Assembly: GCA_030040815.1 (NCBI GenBank)
Contig: JASHSZ010000122.1
Location: 1-15,787, forward strand
Reading direction: 5' to 3'
Source: Streptosporangiaceae bacterium
GTDB taxonomy: Bacteria > Actinomycetota > Actinomycetes > Streptosporangiales > Streptosporangiaceae
DNA length: 15,787 nucleotides
Part shown: positions 1 through 7,117 of the stretch, in pieces
How positions within the stretch are numbered: position 1 is the first letter of the stretch
Layout of the letters: each line of letters opens with the position of its first letter
The notes under the pieces: model-generated
Database searches by the model: none
What the model was told of the DNA's origin: nothing
What the model saw: only the letters and a program-made list of their open reading frames with translations
Position numbers and translations under genes: made by a program

Positions 1-1
1 G

Positions 2-1585
2 CGCGCGGACGTGCCGCGCGCCGAGGCGCTGGACTCCATCACCCTGACCAGCGAGGACGCCTGGCCCGACGGGTCGGCCGCGGCCGGGGACGACCCCGGC
101 CAGGCCGACACGGTCCGGCTGCCCCGTGAGCCGGAGACGACCGGAGTCGTAGCTAGGGTGGCGAGACCCGCCTGGCCGGTGCCCGCTGATAACCGGAGTG
201 CCCCCGGCTCCTCCCGCACGGAGCGGGCGGACGGCCAGACGCGGGGCGGCATCCTGCCGGGCGGCCCGGTAGCCACGGCCGAGTCGGTCCCCGCTCCCGG
301 GTCCGGTCAGGACGCCGCGCCCCCGCCCGTCTTCCTTGTAGACGCGAGCCGGGCCGCGCTTGCGTGGGCGCGCCGGCGCTATCTCGGGCTCAGCTCGGCG
401 TGCGGCATATCCGTGGCGCTCGCGGGCTGTGCCGCCATCTGGTTCTCGGCAGGCACCACGACCGCCATCGTCCGCGGCGTCGCCGCGCTGTGGGCAAGCT
501 ACCTGGTCCTCGCCGCGGGACGGACCATCGCGGCCCGGACGGCCGGGCCGGACGGCAGCTCTGCTGGCGACCGCCGACAGGCGGGCCCGGCAGCATGGCT
601 GGCCGCACTGGGCAGCGCCCTCGCCGAAGCCATCGTGTATTCCGGCCTCGTGGTCGGCGCCGCTGCCGAGCACTGGCCCGACAGCTGGAAGCTCGGCGTT
701 ACCGTCCTTGGCCTGGCGGCAGTGCGGAACGTCATGACAGCGTGCTCGACTCCGTACGGGTTCAGTGACGCTCCCACCAGCGTGATCGGCAGGATCGCCG
801 CGGCCATTGTGACGATGCGCGTCGGCGGGCGCATTCTCGTGATCGGCCTGGTGGCGCCGATCTGGGGCGCCCGTACCGCGCTGCTGGTAATCGCCGCATG
901 GGCGATCAGCTCGGTCGGGTACGGACTGGCGGGCCGGGCAGCGGCCGACGTCACGCCCGAGGGCACCAGGCCAGCGGGCGGTGGGCCGGTCGTCGCCTCG
1001 GCTACCTTGCTGCGGCTGCGCGACGACGGGGCACTAGCGCGCGGTCTGGGCGCGCTGGTGCGCGGCAGCGTGCTGCCGCTGCCGCCCGCCATCCTCAGCC
1101 TGGCCGCCGTGTCCGCGCTCGCCGCGCTCGGCCTGCACGGCCTGCCGGGCGCGCTGACGATCGGTCCGGCGATCGTGATGCTGCTGGCCGCGCCCGGATC
1201 GGCCAACCCGCACGCCGGCCGGTTCGACTGGCTTGTCCCCGTGCTACTGCTTGGCGCGCAGGTGCTCTACCTCGCGGCCGCGGGTGAGGGCGAGCGGGTG
1301 CCCGGTCCGGTGATCTTCGCCCTGGTGGCCGCCCTGCTCGTGCGCTACGCGGAGCTGGCCTCCTCGAGCCGGCCGGTGTTCCTCACGACGCCGCGTCGCC
1401 ACCTCGGCTGGGGCCGCGAGTACGGCACCGAGCTGGGCTGGGAGGGGCGCGTGCTGTTCGCCGGCGTGACCGCCGGCCTCGGCATCGCGACGGTCGGCTA
1501 CCTGGTCCTGACCGTGTACCTGGCTGCGCTCGTCGGCGCGAAGGTCGTGCGCAGCTGCCTCGCGCCCGAGGAAGGACTCCGGTGA
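2..1585 (+). CDS. DUF5941 membrane protein with degenerate CDP-alcohol phosphotransferase-like domain, probably 5'-partial
   Basis: The frame is open to the left edge of the window, so the GTG at 11 may be internal and the true start upstream. Numbering here is from that GTG. Residues 1-105 are a low-complexity Pro/Ala/Gly-rich stretch. A multi-pass membrane region follows (helices near 127-146, 154-170, 196-218, 260-310), then the DUF5941 region (about 335-515: LRDDGALARGLG, FDWLVPVL, GWEGRVLFAGVTAGLG). In actinobacterial relatives as I remember them, DUF5941 follows a CDP-alcohol phosphatidyltransferase domain with the motif DGxxAR...G...D...D. The equivalent region here (about 160-215) keeps the helices but has no such motif, so this copy is probably not catalytic by itself. 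It is the first visible gene of an operon and overlaps the next gene by 4 bp. The family call is fairly secure; the role is inferred. Confidence 0.8.
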   Translation, partial: RADVPRAEALDSITLTSEDAWPDGSAAAGDDPGQADTVRLPREPETTGVVARVARPAWPVPADNRSAPGSSRTERADGQTRGGILPGGPVATAESVPAPGSGQDAAPPPVFLVDASRAALAWARRRYLGLSSACGISVALAGCAAIWFSAGTTTAIVRGVAALWASYLVLAAGRTIAARTAGPDGSSAGDRRQAGPAAWLAALGSALAEAIVYSGLVVGAAAEHWPDSWKLGVTVLGLAAVRNVMTACSTPYGFSDAPTSVIGRIAAAIVTMRVGGRILVIGLVAPIWGARTALLVIAAWAISSVGYGLAGRAAADVTPEGTRPAGGGPVVASATLLRLRDDGALARGLGALVRGSVLPLPPAILSLAAVSALAALGLHGLPGALTIGPAIVMLLAAPGSANPHAGRFDWLVPVLLLGAQVLYLAAAGEGERVPGPVIFALVAALLVRYAELASSSRPVFLTTPRRHLGWGREYGTELGWEGRVLFAGVTAGLGIATVGYLVLTVYLAALVGAKVVRSCLAPEEGLR

Positions 1586-2322
1586 TCGGCTTGATCATGG
1601 CCGCCGGCGCGAGCCGTCGCCTGCGGCCCGAGACCGACGACATGCCCAAGGCGCTGCTCCCCGTGGACGGCGAGTCGACGATCCTCGACCTCGGGCTCCG
1701 TAACCTGGCCGCGGTGGGAATCGCCGATGTCGTCGTGCTCGTCGGCTACGCCGCGGCGGCCGTCGCCGACCGCGTGCCGGAGTTGGAGCGCCGGCACGGC
1801 GTGGCGCTCGAACTGGTCTACAACCCCCGGGCCGAGGAGTGGAACAACGCCTACTCGCTCTGGCTCGCGCGCGAGCACTTCGGCCGCGGGGCGTTGCTGG
1901 TCAACGGCGACACCGTGCACCCGGCGAGCGTAGAGCGGACGCTCCTGGCGGCCAGGGACGGCACCTCGGACCTCATCCTGGCGCTGGATGACGTGAAGAA
2001 GCTGGCGGCCGAGGAGATGAAGGTCTCCCTCGGGCCGGGCGGGCGGCTGGGCAGGATCAGCAAGCAGCTGGATCCCGCCGCCGCCGACGGCGAGTACATC
2101 GGCGCGTCGCTGATAGAGCCGCGAGCCGCAGCGCGCCTGGCCAACGCCCTCGAGAGCACCTGGCGGCGCGACCCCGGACTCTATTACGAGGACGGATACC
2201 AGGAGCTCGCCGATCGCGGCGGTGGGGTCGTGGTGGCGGCCCGGATCGGCGTGGTGGACTGGGTCGAGGTCGATGACCAGCGGGACCTGCGACTCGCCCG
2301 GAGCATCGCCAGCCGCTGCTAG
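1582..2322 (+). CDS. LicC-like nucleotidyltransferase (phosphocholine cytidylyltransferase family)
   Basis: A 246-residue sugar/polyol-phosphate nucleotidyltransferase with a Rossmann-like fold, expected in the cytoplasm. It probably transfers a nucleotide from CTP (or another NTP) to a phosphorylated alcohol, giving an activated head group. Visible motifs are the nucleotide-binding loop AAGASRRL (7-14) with K23, a WNNAYSLWLARE segment (87-98) typical of LicC-type enzymes, the metal-binding NGD (108-110), EEMKV (144-148), and a second acidic site EVDD (229-232). Its length is normal for the family. The GTG start is supported by GAGGAAGGA at 1568-1576, five bases upstream, and by a 4-bp GTGA overlap with the DUF5941 stop, so translational coupling is likely. 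The substrate cannot be read from sequence; the G1P-dehydrogenase neighbour suggests a glycerol phosphate or similar polyol phosphate. Confidence 0.87.
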   Translation: MIGLIMAAGASRRLRPETDDMPKALLPVDGESTILDLGLRNLAAVGIADVVVLVGYAAAAVADRVPELERRHGVALELVYNPRAEEWNNAYSLWLAREHFGRGALLVNGDTVHPASVERTLLAARDGTSDLILALDDVKKLAAEEMKVSLGPGGRLGRISKQLDPAAADGEYIGASLIEPRAAARLANALESTWRRDPGLYYEDGYQELADRGGGVVVAARIGVVDWVEVDDQRDLRLARSIASRC

Positions 2323-2387
2323 GTCACGGATCGCGCAGCCGCGTCAGGGGACGCCCAGGAGACCGGATGGCGCGGCGCGCCGAGTAC

Positions 2388-2394
2388 GGGGGGA
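2388..2394 (+). promoter_or_regulatory. Shine-Dalgarno fixing the start of the G1P-dehydrogenase-like gene
   Basis: A G-rich GGGGGGA lies just before the ATG at 2398 and supports that start over the downstream in-frame ATG at 2416. The gap of 75 bp from the preceding stop shows no clear promoter or terminator, so one operon is likely. Confidence 0.55.
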
Positions 2395-2397
2395 GCT

Positions 2398-3450
2398 ATG
2401 CCGCTGCTGGCCCGGATGCTGCCGACGCCGCTGGTCATTGACGTACGGCCCGGCGCTGTGAGCGGGCTCGGCTCGCTGCTCGCCGATCACCGGATCGCCA
2501 CGTCCGGCCGGGTGGCGGTGGCCGTCGGGCCAGCCCAGGGCGAGAGCATCGCCGCGGAGCTCGACGTCGGGACCGCCGAGTTCTTCCAGGTGCCCGCCGC
2601 TACCCACGACGCGGCGGCCGCTCTCGGTCACCGGCTGCGGGCTGGCTCATTCGAAGTGGTCGCCGGGATCGGAGGCGGCCAGACCATCGACGTGACCAAG
2701 TTCGCCGCTCACATGGCCGGGATTCCGATGGTCGCCGTCGCCACGAGCCTGTCGCACGACGGCATCTGCTCACCGGTCGCGACGCTGCGGCACGAGTCCG
2801 GCGCCGGGTCATACGGCGTGGCCATGCCGGTTGCCGTGATCGTCGACCTCGACCGGGTGCGCCGGGCGCCCGGTCCGATGGCCACGGCCGGGATCGGGGA
2901 TGTCCTGGCCGACCTGTCGGCGATCGCCGACTGGGAGCTCGCGGTCACGGATCGCGGCGAGAAGATCGATGGCCTGGCCGTCGCCATGGCCAGATCGGCG
3001 GCGCAGGCGGTGCTGCATCAGCCGGGCTGCGCCGACTCGGCTGAGTTCTTGACCGTCCTCGCGGAATCGCTCATCCTGTCCGGTCTCGCGATGGCGGTAG
3101 CCGGCTCCAGCAGGCCTGGGAGCGGGGGCGAGCACGAGATCATGCACGCCGTCAACCAGCTCTACCCTGGTGCCGGGAGCCACGGCGAGCTGGCAGGCGT
3201 GGGCAGCGTGTTCTGTGCGTTCCTGCGCGATGACCCCGAGCAGCTGGCGCTGATCGCCGACTGCCTGTCGCGTCATGGCCTGCCGCGAACGCCCGCCGAG
3301 CTCGGGATGTCGCACGCCGACTTCGCCAGGGCCGTGTGGTGCGCGCCCGACACGCGGCCCGGCCGGTACACCATCCTGGAGCGGCTCGCCCTGACCGAGG
3401 CTGACATCACCGAGCGAGTCGACGCCTGCGCCAAGACGGTCGCCGGATAA
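2398..3450 (+). CDS. Glycerol-1-phosphate dehydrogenase-type enzyme (iron-containing alcohol dehydrogenase superfamily)
   Basis: A 350-residue NAD(P)-dependent enzyme of the dehydroquinate synthase/iron-alcohol dehydrogenase fold, closest by motif to sn-glycerol-1-phosphate dehydrogenases (archaeal G1PDH and Bacillus AraM), which reduce dihydroxyacetone phosphate to G1P. Visible are the dinucleotide loop GIGGGQTIDVTK (90-101), the family segment SLSHDGICSP (117-126), a metal-ligand Asp in AGIGDVLADL (D168), EHEIMHA (H246/H250) and GSHGELAGVG (H262), which with D168 complete the expected Asp-His-His metal site. Length is normal. It is the last gene of the operon and supplies the polyol phosphate the adjacent nucleotidyltransferase could activate. 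A close alternative is a related polyol-phosphate dehydrogenase with another substrate. Its stop lies 3 bp from the stop of the convergent membrane gene. Confidence 0.85.
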   Translation: MPLLARMLPTPLVIDVRPGAVSGLGSLLADHRIATSGRVAVAVGPAQGESIAAELDVGTAEFFQVPAATHDAAAALGHRLRAGSFEVVAGIGGGQTIDVTKFAAHMAGIPMVAVATSLSHDGICSPVATLRHESGAGSYGVAMPVAVIVDLDRVRRAPGPMATAGIGDVLADLSAIADWELAVTDRGEKIDGLAVAMARSAAQAVLHQPGCADSAEFLTVLAESLILSGLAMAVAGSSRPGSGGEHEIMHAVNQLYPGAGSHGELAGVGSVFCAFLRDDPEQLALIADCLSRHGLPRTPAELGMSHADFARAVWCAPDTRPGRYTILERLALTEADITERVDACAKTVAG

Positions 3451-3453
3451 CAG

Positions 3454-5283
3454 CTAGCCTGATCCGCCGGGTGCCAGCCGCCAGCCGAGGACGTTGCCGA
3501 TGCGAGTGGCTGGCGGCCCGAAGAGCTGGATCAGGAAGGTGCCGAGGCGGCTCGTGGTGGTGGTCACGGCGACCACGGCGGCAGGCCGCCAGGTCTTCAG
3601 GTCTGCGTTGATCTGCGCGCGAGACGGCTCCGGCTTGATGGGTGTGCCGTAATAGAGGTAGTCGATGTACCACGAGGTCGGTGTCATCCCAGACCGACCC
3701 GCCCGGCCGAGCCTGCCAGGCTGATTCGGAGCGATGAAGTCGCCGCCGATCATGGTGGTCGGCTCGCCGCTGACGCCCTGCCAGCGCAGGACGGCCGAGG
3801 CGCCGGAGTAGGGGTACGGGGCCAGCAGCACTGGCGCGTCGGGTGGCAGGTGCAGGGCCGCGAAGGTCGCCGTCCACCCGGCGGGCAGCTGGGTCACCCC
3901 CACCGGCGCGTACGGCGCCGGAATCACCGGCAGCAGGGCCACGGCGCAGATGCCAGTCGCGATCTTCGCCCCGTTCCGCCAGTTTGCGAACGGGGCGAAC
4001 TGGCCGCTGCGCGCCAGGTCGAGGGCGAGTGCCAGGACCGCCGCCGCGGCCGCGTCGGCCAGGATGCACAGCCGGTCGGGCACCATTCCCTCGATCACCG
4101 GCAGGTGCTGGAGCAGCTGCCAGGGCAGCAGGAACTTGGGCAACGTCACGTGCGGCTGCAGCGGCTTGGCGCCCATCGCGAGCCACTCGAGGAGGACGAA
4201 GGTGAGCCCGACGACCCTGATGGCCAGGTGCTGCCAGAGATAGACGATCGCAGCCAGCAGCACGATGATCAGCGGGATACCGAGGTAAGCGAGGTACTCG
4301 GGGAGCGGCTGCGGGTAGTTGTTAGCGATCACGCCGGAGGCGTGGGTGTGCAGCAGCACTCCCTCGGACGGGTTGATGAACGCCTGCGGCAGCGTGCCCA
4401 GGTTCGTGAGCTGGCCGTGGTAGCTGATGATCGTTGTTGCCGCGGCGCCGCTGGCGGGCACGCCGTGGAACTGAACCCACAGGGCTCGCCCGCCGAGCAC
4501 CAGGCCCGCGACCGCCGCGACCGCCAGCCCTAGCGCGACGGGCCGGAGCTGCGGCAGCACCTCGTGCGGCCTGCTCACGGCCAGCACCGCGAGCAGGATG
4601 ACGCTCGCGATGGCAGCGTCGACGAGGGCTTCCTCGCTAATGAACACCTGGGCCGCGGCCATGAGCCCGAGCCAGAGCCCGTCGCGCACCGGCCGCCCGC
4701 GGCCGGTGGCCAGTCGCAGCACGCGGTCAATCATCAGCGGCGGCAATATCGCGAGTACCAGCGAGTAGTGCCCGATCCCGGAGTTGATCAAGGCAGGCGA
4801 GAAACCGTACAGCGCGCCGCCGAGCGCAGCCGCCAGCACGCTCGCGCCCCAGCGGCGCAGCAGGTAGAACATGACTGCGGCCGAGCCCGCGAAGCCGATT
4901 ATGAGCAGGGTGGTGAGCGCGACCTGCGGGCCGAACACCAGTGTGATCGGCGAGACGACAATCCCCGGCAGCAGGATTGAGGTATTCCACATCAGGTTGA
5001 CACCATGCGGGTAGTTCATCGCCGTCGTCACGAGCGCCGGGAGGCGCAAATGCGATACGGCGGACGCGCTGTAACGCAAGAACCACGTTGCCTGGTTGAC
5101 GTCCTCGACGTCGCCGTTCTGGCGCGTGCCGGCCGGGTGCACGAGGAGGCGGGACGTCACGTAGATCGCGCCGAGGAGGTAGCAGTACAGCGTGATCGCC
5201 TTGCGGCTTCGGGCCCAGCCAAGCGCGCGCCGACGCACCGGCCCCTGCGATGACTCGACCGCCTCGGTGGCAAGTCTCGTCAC
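3454..5283 (-). CDS. Large multi-pass membrane protein, GT-C glycosyltransferase-like
   Basis: About 609 residues from the GTG at 5283. That start is chosen because a perfect AAAGGAGG lies five bases before it (5289-5296); the longer reading from a TTG at 5361 adds 26 residues with no such signal. After a short cytoplasmic N-terminus and a first helix comes an acidic extracytoplasmic loop, GDVEDVNQATWFL, with D58, E60 and D61, the place where GT-C enzymes carry catalytic acids. Conserved-looking segments NYPHGVNLMWNTS and LYGFSPALINSGIGHYSL follow, then around ten more hydrophobic helices and a C-terminal soluble domain of about 150 residues. Proteins of this type are mostly annotated as hypothetical or glycosyltransferase in actinobacteria. 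Family membership is moderately sure; donor and acceptor are unknown. It is divergent from the next membrane gene. Confidence 0.78.
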   Translation of the reverse strand: MTRLATEAVESSQGPVRRRALGWARSRKAITLYCYLLGAIYVTSRLLVHPAGTRQNGDVEDVNQATWFLRYSASAVSHLRLPALVTTAMNYPHGVNLMWNTSILLPGIVVSPITLVFGPQVALTTLLIIGFAGSAAVMFYLLRRWGASVLAAALGGALYGFSPALINSGIGHYSLVLAILPPLMIDRVLRLATGRGRPVRDGLWLGLMAAAQVFISEEALVDAAIASVILLAVLAVSRPHEVLPQLRPVALGLAVAAVAGLVLGGRALWVQFHGVPASGAAATTIISYHGQLTNLGTLPQAFINPSEGVLLHTHASGVIANNYPQPLPEYLAYLGIPLIIVLLAAIVYLWQHLAIRVVGLTFVLLEWLAMGAKPLQPHVTLPKFLLPWQLLQHLPVIEGMVPDRLCILADAAAAAVLALALDLARSGQFAPFANWRNGAKIATGICAVALLPVIPAPYAPVGVTQLPAGWTATFAALHLPPDAPVLLAPYPYSGASAVLRWQGVSGEPTTMIGGDFIAPNQPGRLGRAGRSGMTPTSWYIDYLYYGTPIKPEPSRAQINADLKTWRPAAVVAVTTTTSRLGTFLIQLFGPPATRIGNVLGWRLAPGGSG

Positions 5284-5288
5284 CGCTG

Positions 5289-5296
5289 CCTCCTTT
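5289..5296 (-). promoter_or_regulatory. Shine-Dalgarno AAAGGAGG that decides the start of the 3454-5283 gene
   Basis: On the minus strand AAAGGAGG is followed by CAGCG and then GTG. This is the best ribosome binding site in the window and fixes the start at 5283. Confidence 0.85.
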
Positions 5297-5413
5297 GGTA
5301 ATTCTCTCAGCTTTTCCTCAGCTAGTAATAGCCGTATCGCAGCGCGGCAAAGATAACGCAATACGTACGGCGCCCTGAGGCGATCGACGCAGAGCTATTG
5401 AGCCTATGCGACG

Positions 5414-5450
5414 ATTTCCGTCGGCAAGTTGCCGTGATGTCGGCGGAAAT
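5414..5450. repeat. Nested inverted repeat, candidate operator
   Basis: Outer arms ATTTCCGTCG (5414-5423) and CGGCGGAAAT (5441-5450) match as an inverted repeat with one mismatch in 10. Within it, GGCAA-G-TTGCC (5423-5433) is a perfect 5-bp dyad. It lies in the shared upstream region of two divergent genes. Operator function is inferred. Confidence 0.4.
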
Positions 5451-5610
5451 GCAGTCGCCAGTTTACGGTAAGACCTACCCAGGCCGGGGCGACTCAGGCG
5501 TTGTCTCATACCTGACCACCTCGCGCCGCCCCAAACTGGGCTGAGCGGCTGCAGGGCCGCGCCGGCGGGTAGGCTCATGGCGCTCCAGTCGCGCTCGGTG
5601 GGAGTCCTTC

Positions 5611-7020
5611 GTGCAAGACCTCAAGGTAGGCGGCCAGCAGGCAGTTGCGGCTGATCAACCTGCGCGCAGGCGGTGGCTGGGCGGGGAGAGCCTGGTATGG
5701 CTGGTCCTGGTCGCTGTCGCGTTTCTCGCCGCCGAGCTGACGCCTGCGCTGCTCCGGTTGCCACTGGGCGCGGATGAGATCACCTACATCGCCCGCACCA
5801 GCGTCCGAATCTCGGGCGTCATGCTTCCGCCGGTGCACGGCCAGGGCGCGGGGCTGCTCGCGGCCCCGGTGACGCTCCTCACCGAGTCGCTGACGGCTAT
5901 CCGCGTGTGGATGTCTGTGCTGTCCGCGGCGGGCTTGTTCCTCGGTCTGCTGAGCTGGCGCGGGCTGCGCCCCGCGTGGGTGCTGGCGCTGGCCGGCCTG
6001 ATCCTGGCGAGCCTCGCCATCACCCAGCAGAGCGGCGTACAGATCTACCCCGACTGGTGGGGCGCGCTCGGCGTGCTGGCGCTGACCGGGCTGTTCCTGC
6101 AGGCCGTCACTGGCCGGCTTCGGCCCAGGGTGGTACTGCCGCTGATCGCGTTTGCCAGCCTGATCATCGTGCTCATGCGTCCGCAGAACATCGTGTTCAT
6201 CATGGGACCGGCGATCCTCGCATCGATCGTGGTGCCGGCCTGGCGCAACCGAAGAGTCCTGGTCGCGATGGCCGTCGGGGCTGTGCTGGGCTGCCTGGAG
6301 TGGATCATCGGCGCCTACGTCTGGTATGGCGGGCTGGCCACCCGGCTGCATGAGGCCGCGCAGGAGCCGCCCGCGTTCAGCCTGTACTTCTCGCTCGGTA
6401 CCCAGGTGAAGGTGCTGAGCGGGCCGTGGTACTGCGTGCCGCCGGGCGGCTGCCGTGGCTGGGCCATGCCGGGAGAGTCGGCCTGGTGGTTCGTCTTCCT
6501 GGGTGTCGCCGTGCTAGGCCTGTGGGTGAGCTGGCGGACGGCAGCGCGGGCGTCGGCGCTGCTGGCGGCGGCCACCGCCGCGTGGGTGATCGCGCTGTAC
6601 TCGTTCCTGGTGCCCTTCGGCGCGCCGCGCTACATCCTGCCCTCGCTGGCCCTGATGTCCATTCTGGCCGCTGACGCGGTCGCCTGGCTCGTCACGCAGG
6701 CCCGATGGCGCAAGACCGGGGTGGTATTCGCCTGCGTGTTCCTGCTGTCTGGCATTGTCTCCCAGCGGTTCGTGCTCCAGCACGCGGTCGCGGCCGAGGC
6801 CGGAGCACGGCCGTTCCAGGCGGAGGCAGCGAAACTCCGCAGCCTCGGCGTCCGGCCGCCGTGCGCCATCTGGTCGCCGTCGGTTGCCTATTACGTTGGG
6901 TGCACGGCGCCGTGGACGGGTGGATCGATGCACGAGGTGCTCAGCCTCACCCCGCAGGGTGCGCACGGCTGGCGCAAGGAGAAGCTGGCGGACGGGTCGA
7001 CGGTCTACGTCCCGCGCTGA
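5611..7020 (+). CDS. Multi-pass membrane protein, GT-C/PMT-like glycosyltransferase
   Basis: 469 residues. After a 25-residue cytoplasmic leader and a first helix (about 26-45) comes LGADEITYIA, whose D55-E56 pair sits where GT-C enzymes of the PMT/ArnT type keep their catalytic acid in the first extracytoplasmic loop. About nine further helices follow, with a periplasmic loop around residues 255-290 holding a cysteine pair (CVPPGGC). A soluble C-terminal part of about 85 residues (from near 385) ends in DGSTVYVPR. The start is the GTG at 5611, preceded by GGTGGGAG seven bases upstream. Such enzymes use polyprenyl-phosphate sugars to glycosylate a lipid, polymer or protein outside the membrane. 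The specific substrate is unknown. It converges with the LCP gene, which suggests a shared envelope role. Confidence 0.78.
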   Translation: MQDLKVGGQQAVAADQPARRRWLGGESLVWLVLVAVAFLAAELTPALLRLPLGADEITYIARTSVRISGVMLPPVHGQGAGLLAAPVTLLTESLTAIRVWMSVLSAAGLFLGLLSWRGLRPAWVLALAGLILASLAITQQSGVQIYPDWWGALGVLALTGLFLQAVTGRLRPRVVLPLIAFASLIIVLMRPQNIVFIMGPAILASIVVPAWRNRRVLVAMAVGAVLGCLEWIIGAYVWYGGLATRLHEAAQEPPAFSLYFSLGTQVKVLSGPWYCVPPGGCRGWAMPGESAWWFVFLGVAVLGLWVSWRTAARASALLAAATAAWVIALYSFLVPFGAPRYILPSLALMSILAADAVAWLVTQARWRKTGVVFACVFLLSGIVSQRFVLQHAVAAEAGARPFQAEAAKLRSLGVRPPCAIWSPSVAYYVGCTAPWTGGSMHEVLSLTPQGAHGWRKEKLADGSTVYVPR

Positions 7021-7031
7021 CCGCTGCGGCC

Positions 7032-7058
7032 GGGCGGGACCCTGAACACCACCCGCCC
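7032..7058. terminator. Possible bidirectional hairpin terminator
   Basis: GGGCGGG (7032-7038) pairs perfectly with CCCGCCC (7052-7058) across a 13-nt loop. It lies in the 97-bp gap between convergent genes ending at 7020 and 7118. There is no T-run, as is common for actinobacterial I-shaped terminators. Confidence 0.45.
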
Positions 7059-7117
7059 TGCTGCGGTCCTGGGCGTGACTCCCTAGGCCGCTGCGCCACT
7101 ACCGCCCGGCGGCGAAC

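Larger units (their letters stand above)
5284..5610. other. Divergent intergenic region between two membrane-protein genes
   Basis: No gene is seen in these 327 bp. The region must carry both promoters. It contains a Shine-Dalgarno for the left gene, an imperfect palindrome at 5414-5450, and a weak -10-like TAGGCT at 5570-5575 that could serve the right gene. It is noticeably more AT-rich at 5290-5365 than its surroundings, as expected for a promoter zone. Confidence 0.5.

Noticed and set aside
3444..3466. CGGAT/ATCCG hairpin between convergent genes as a terminator
   Set aside because: Only five pairs with a 13-nt loop and no T-run; too weak to annotate, kept only as a remark.
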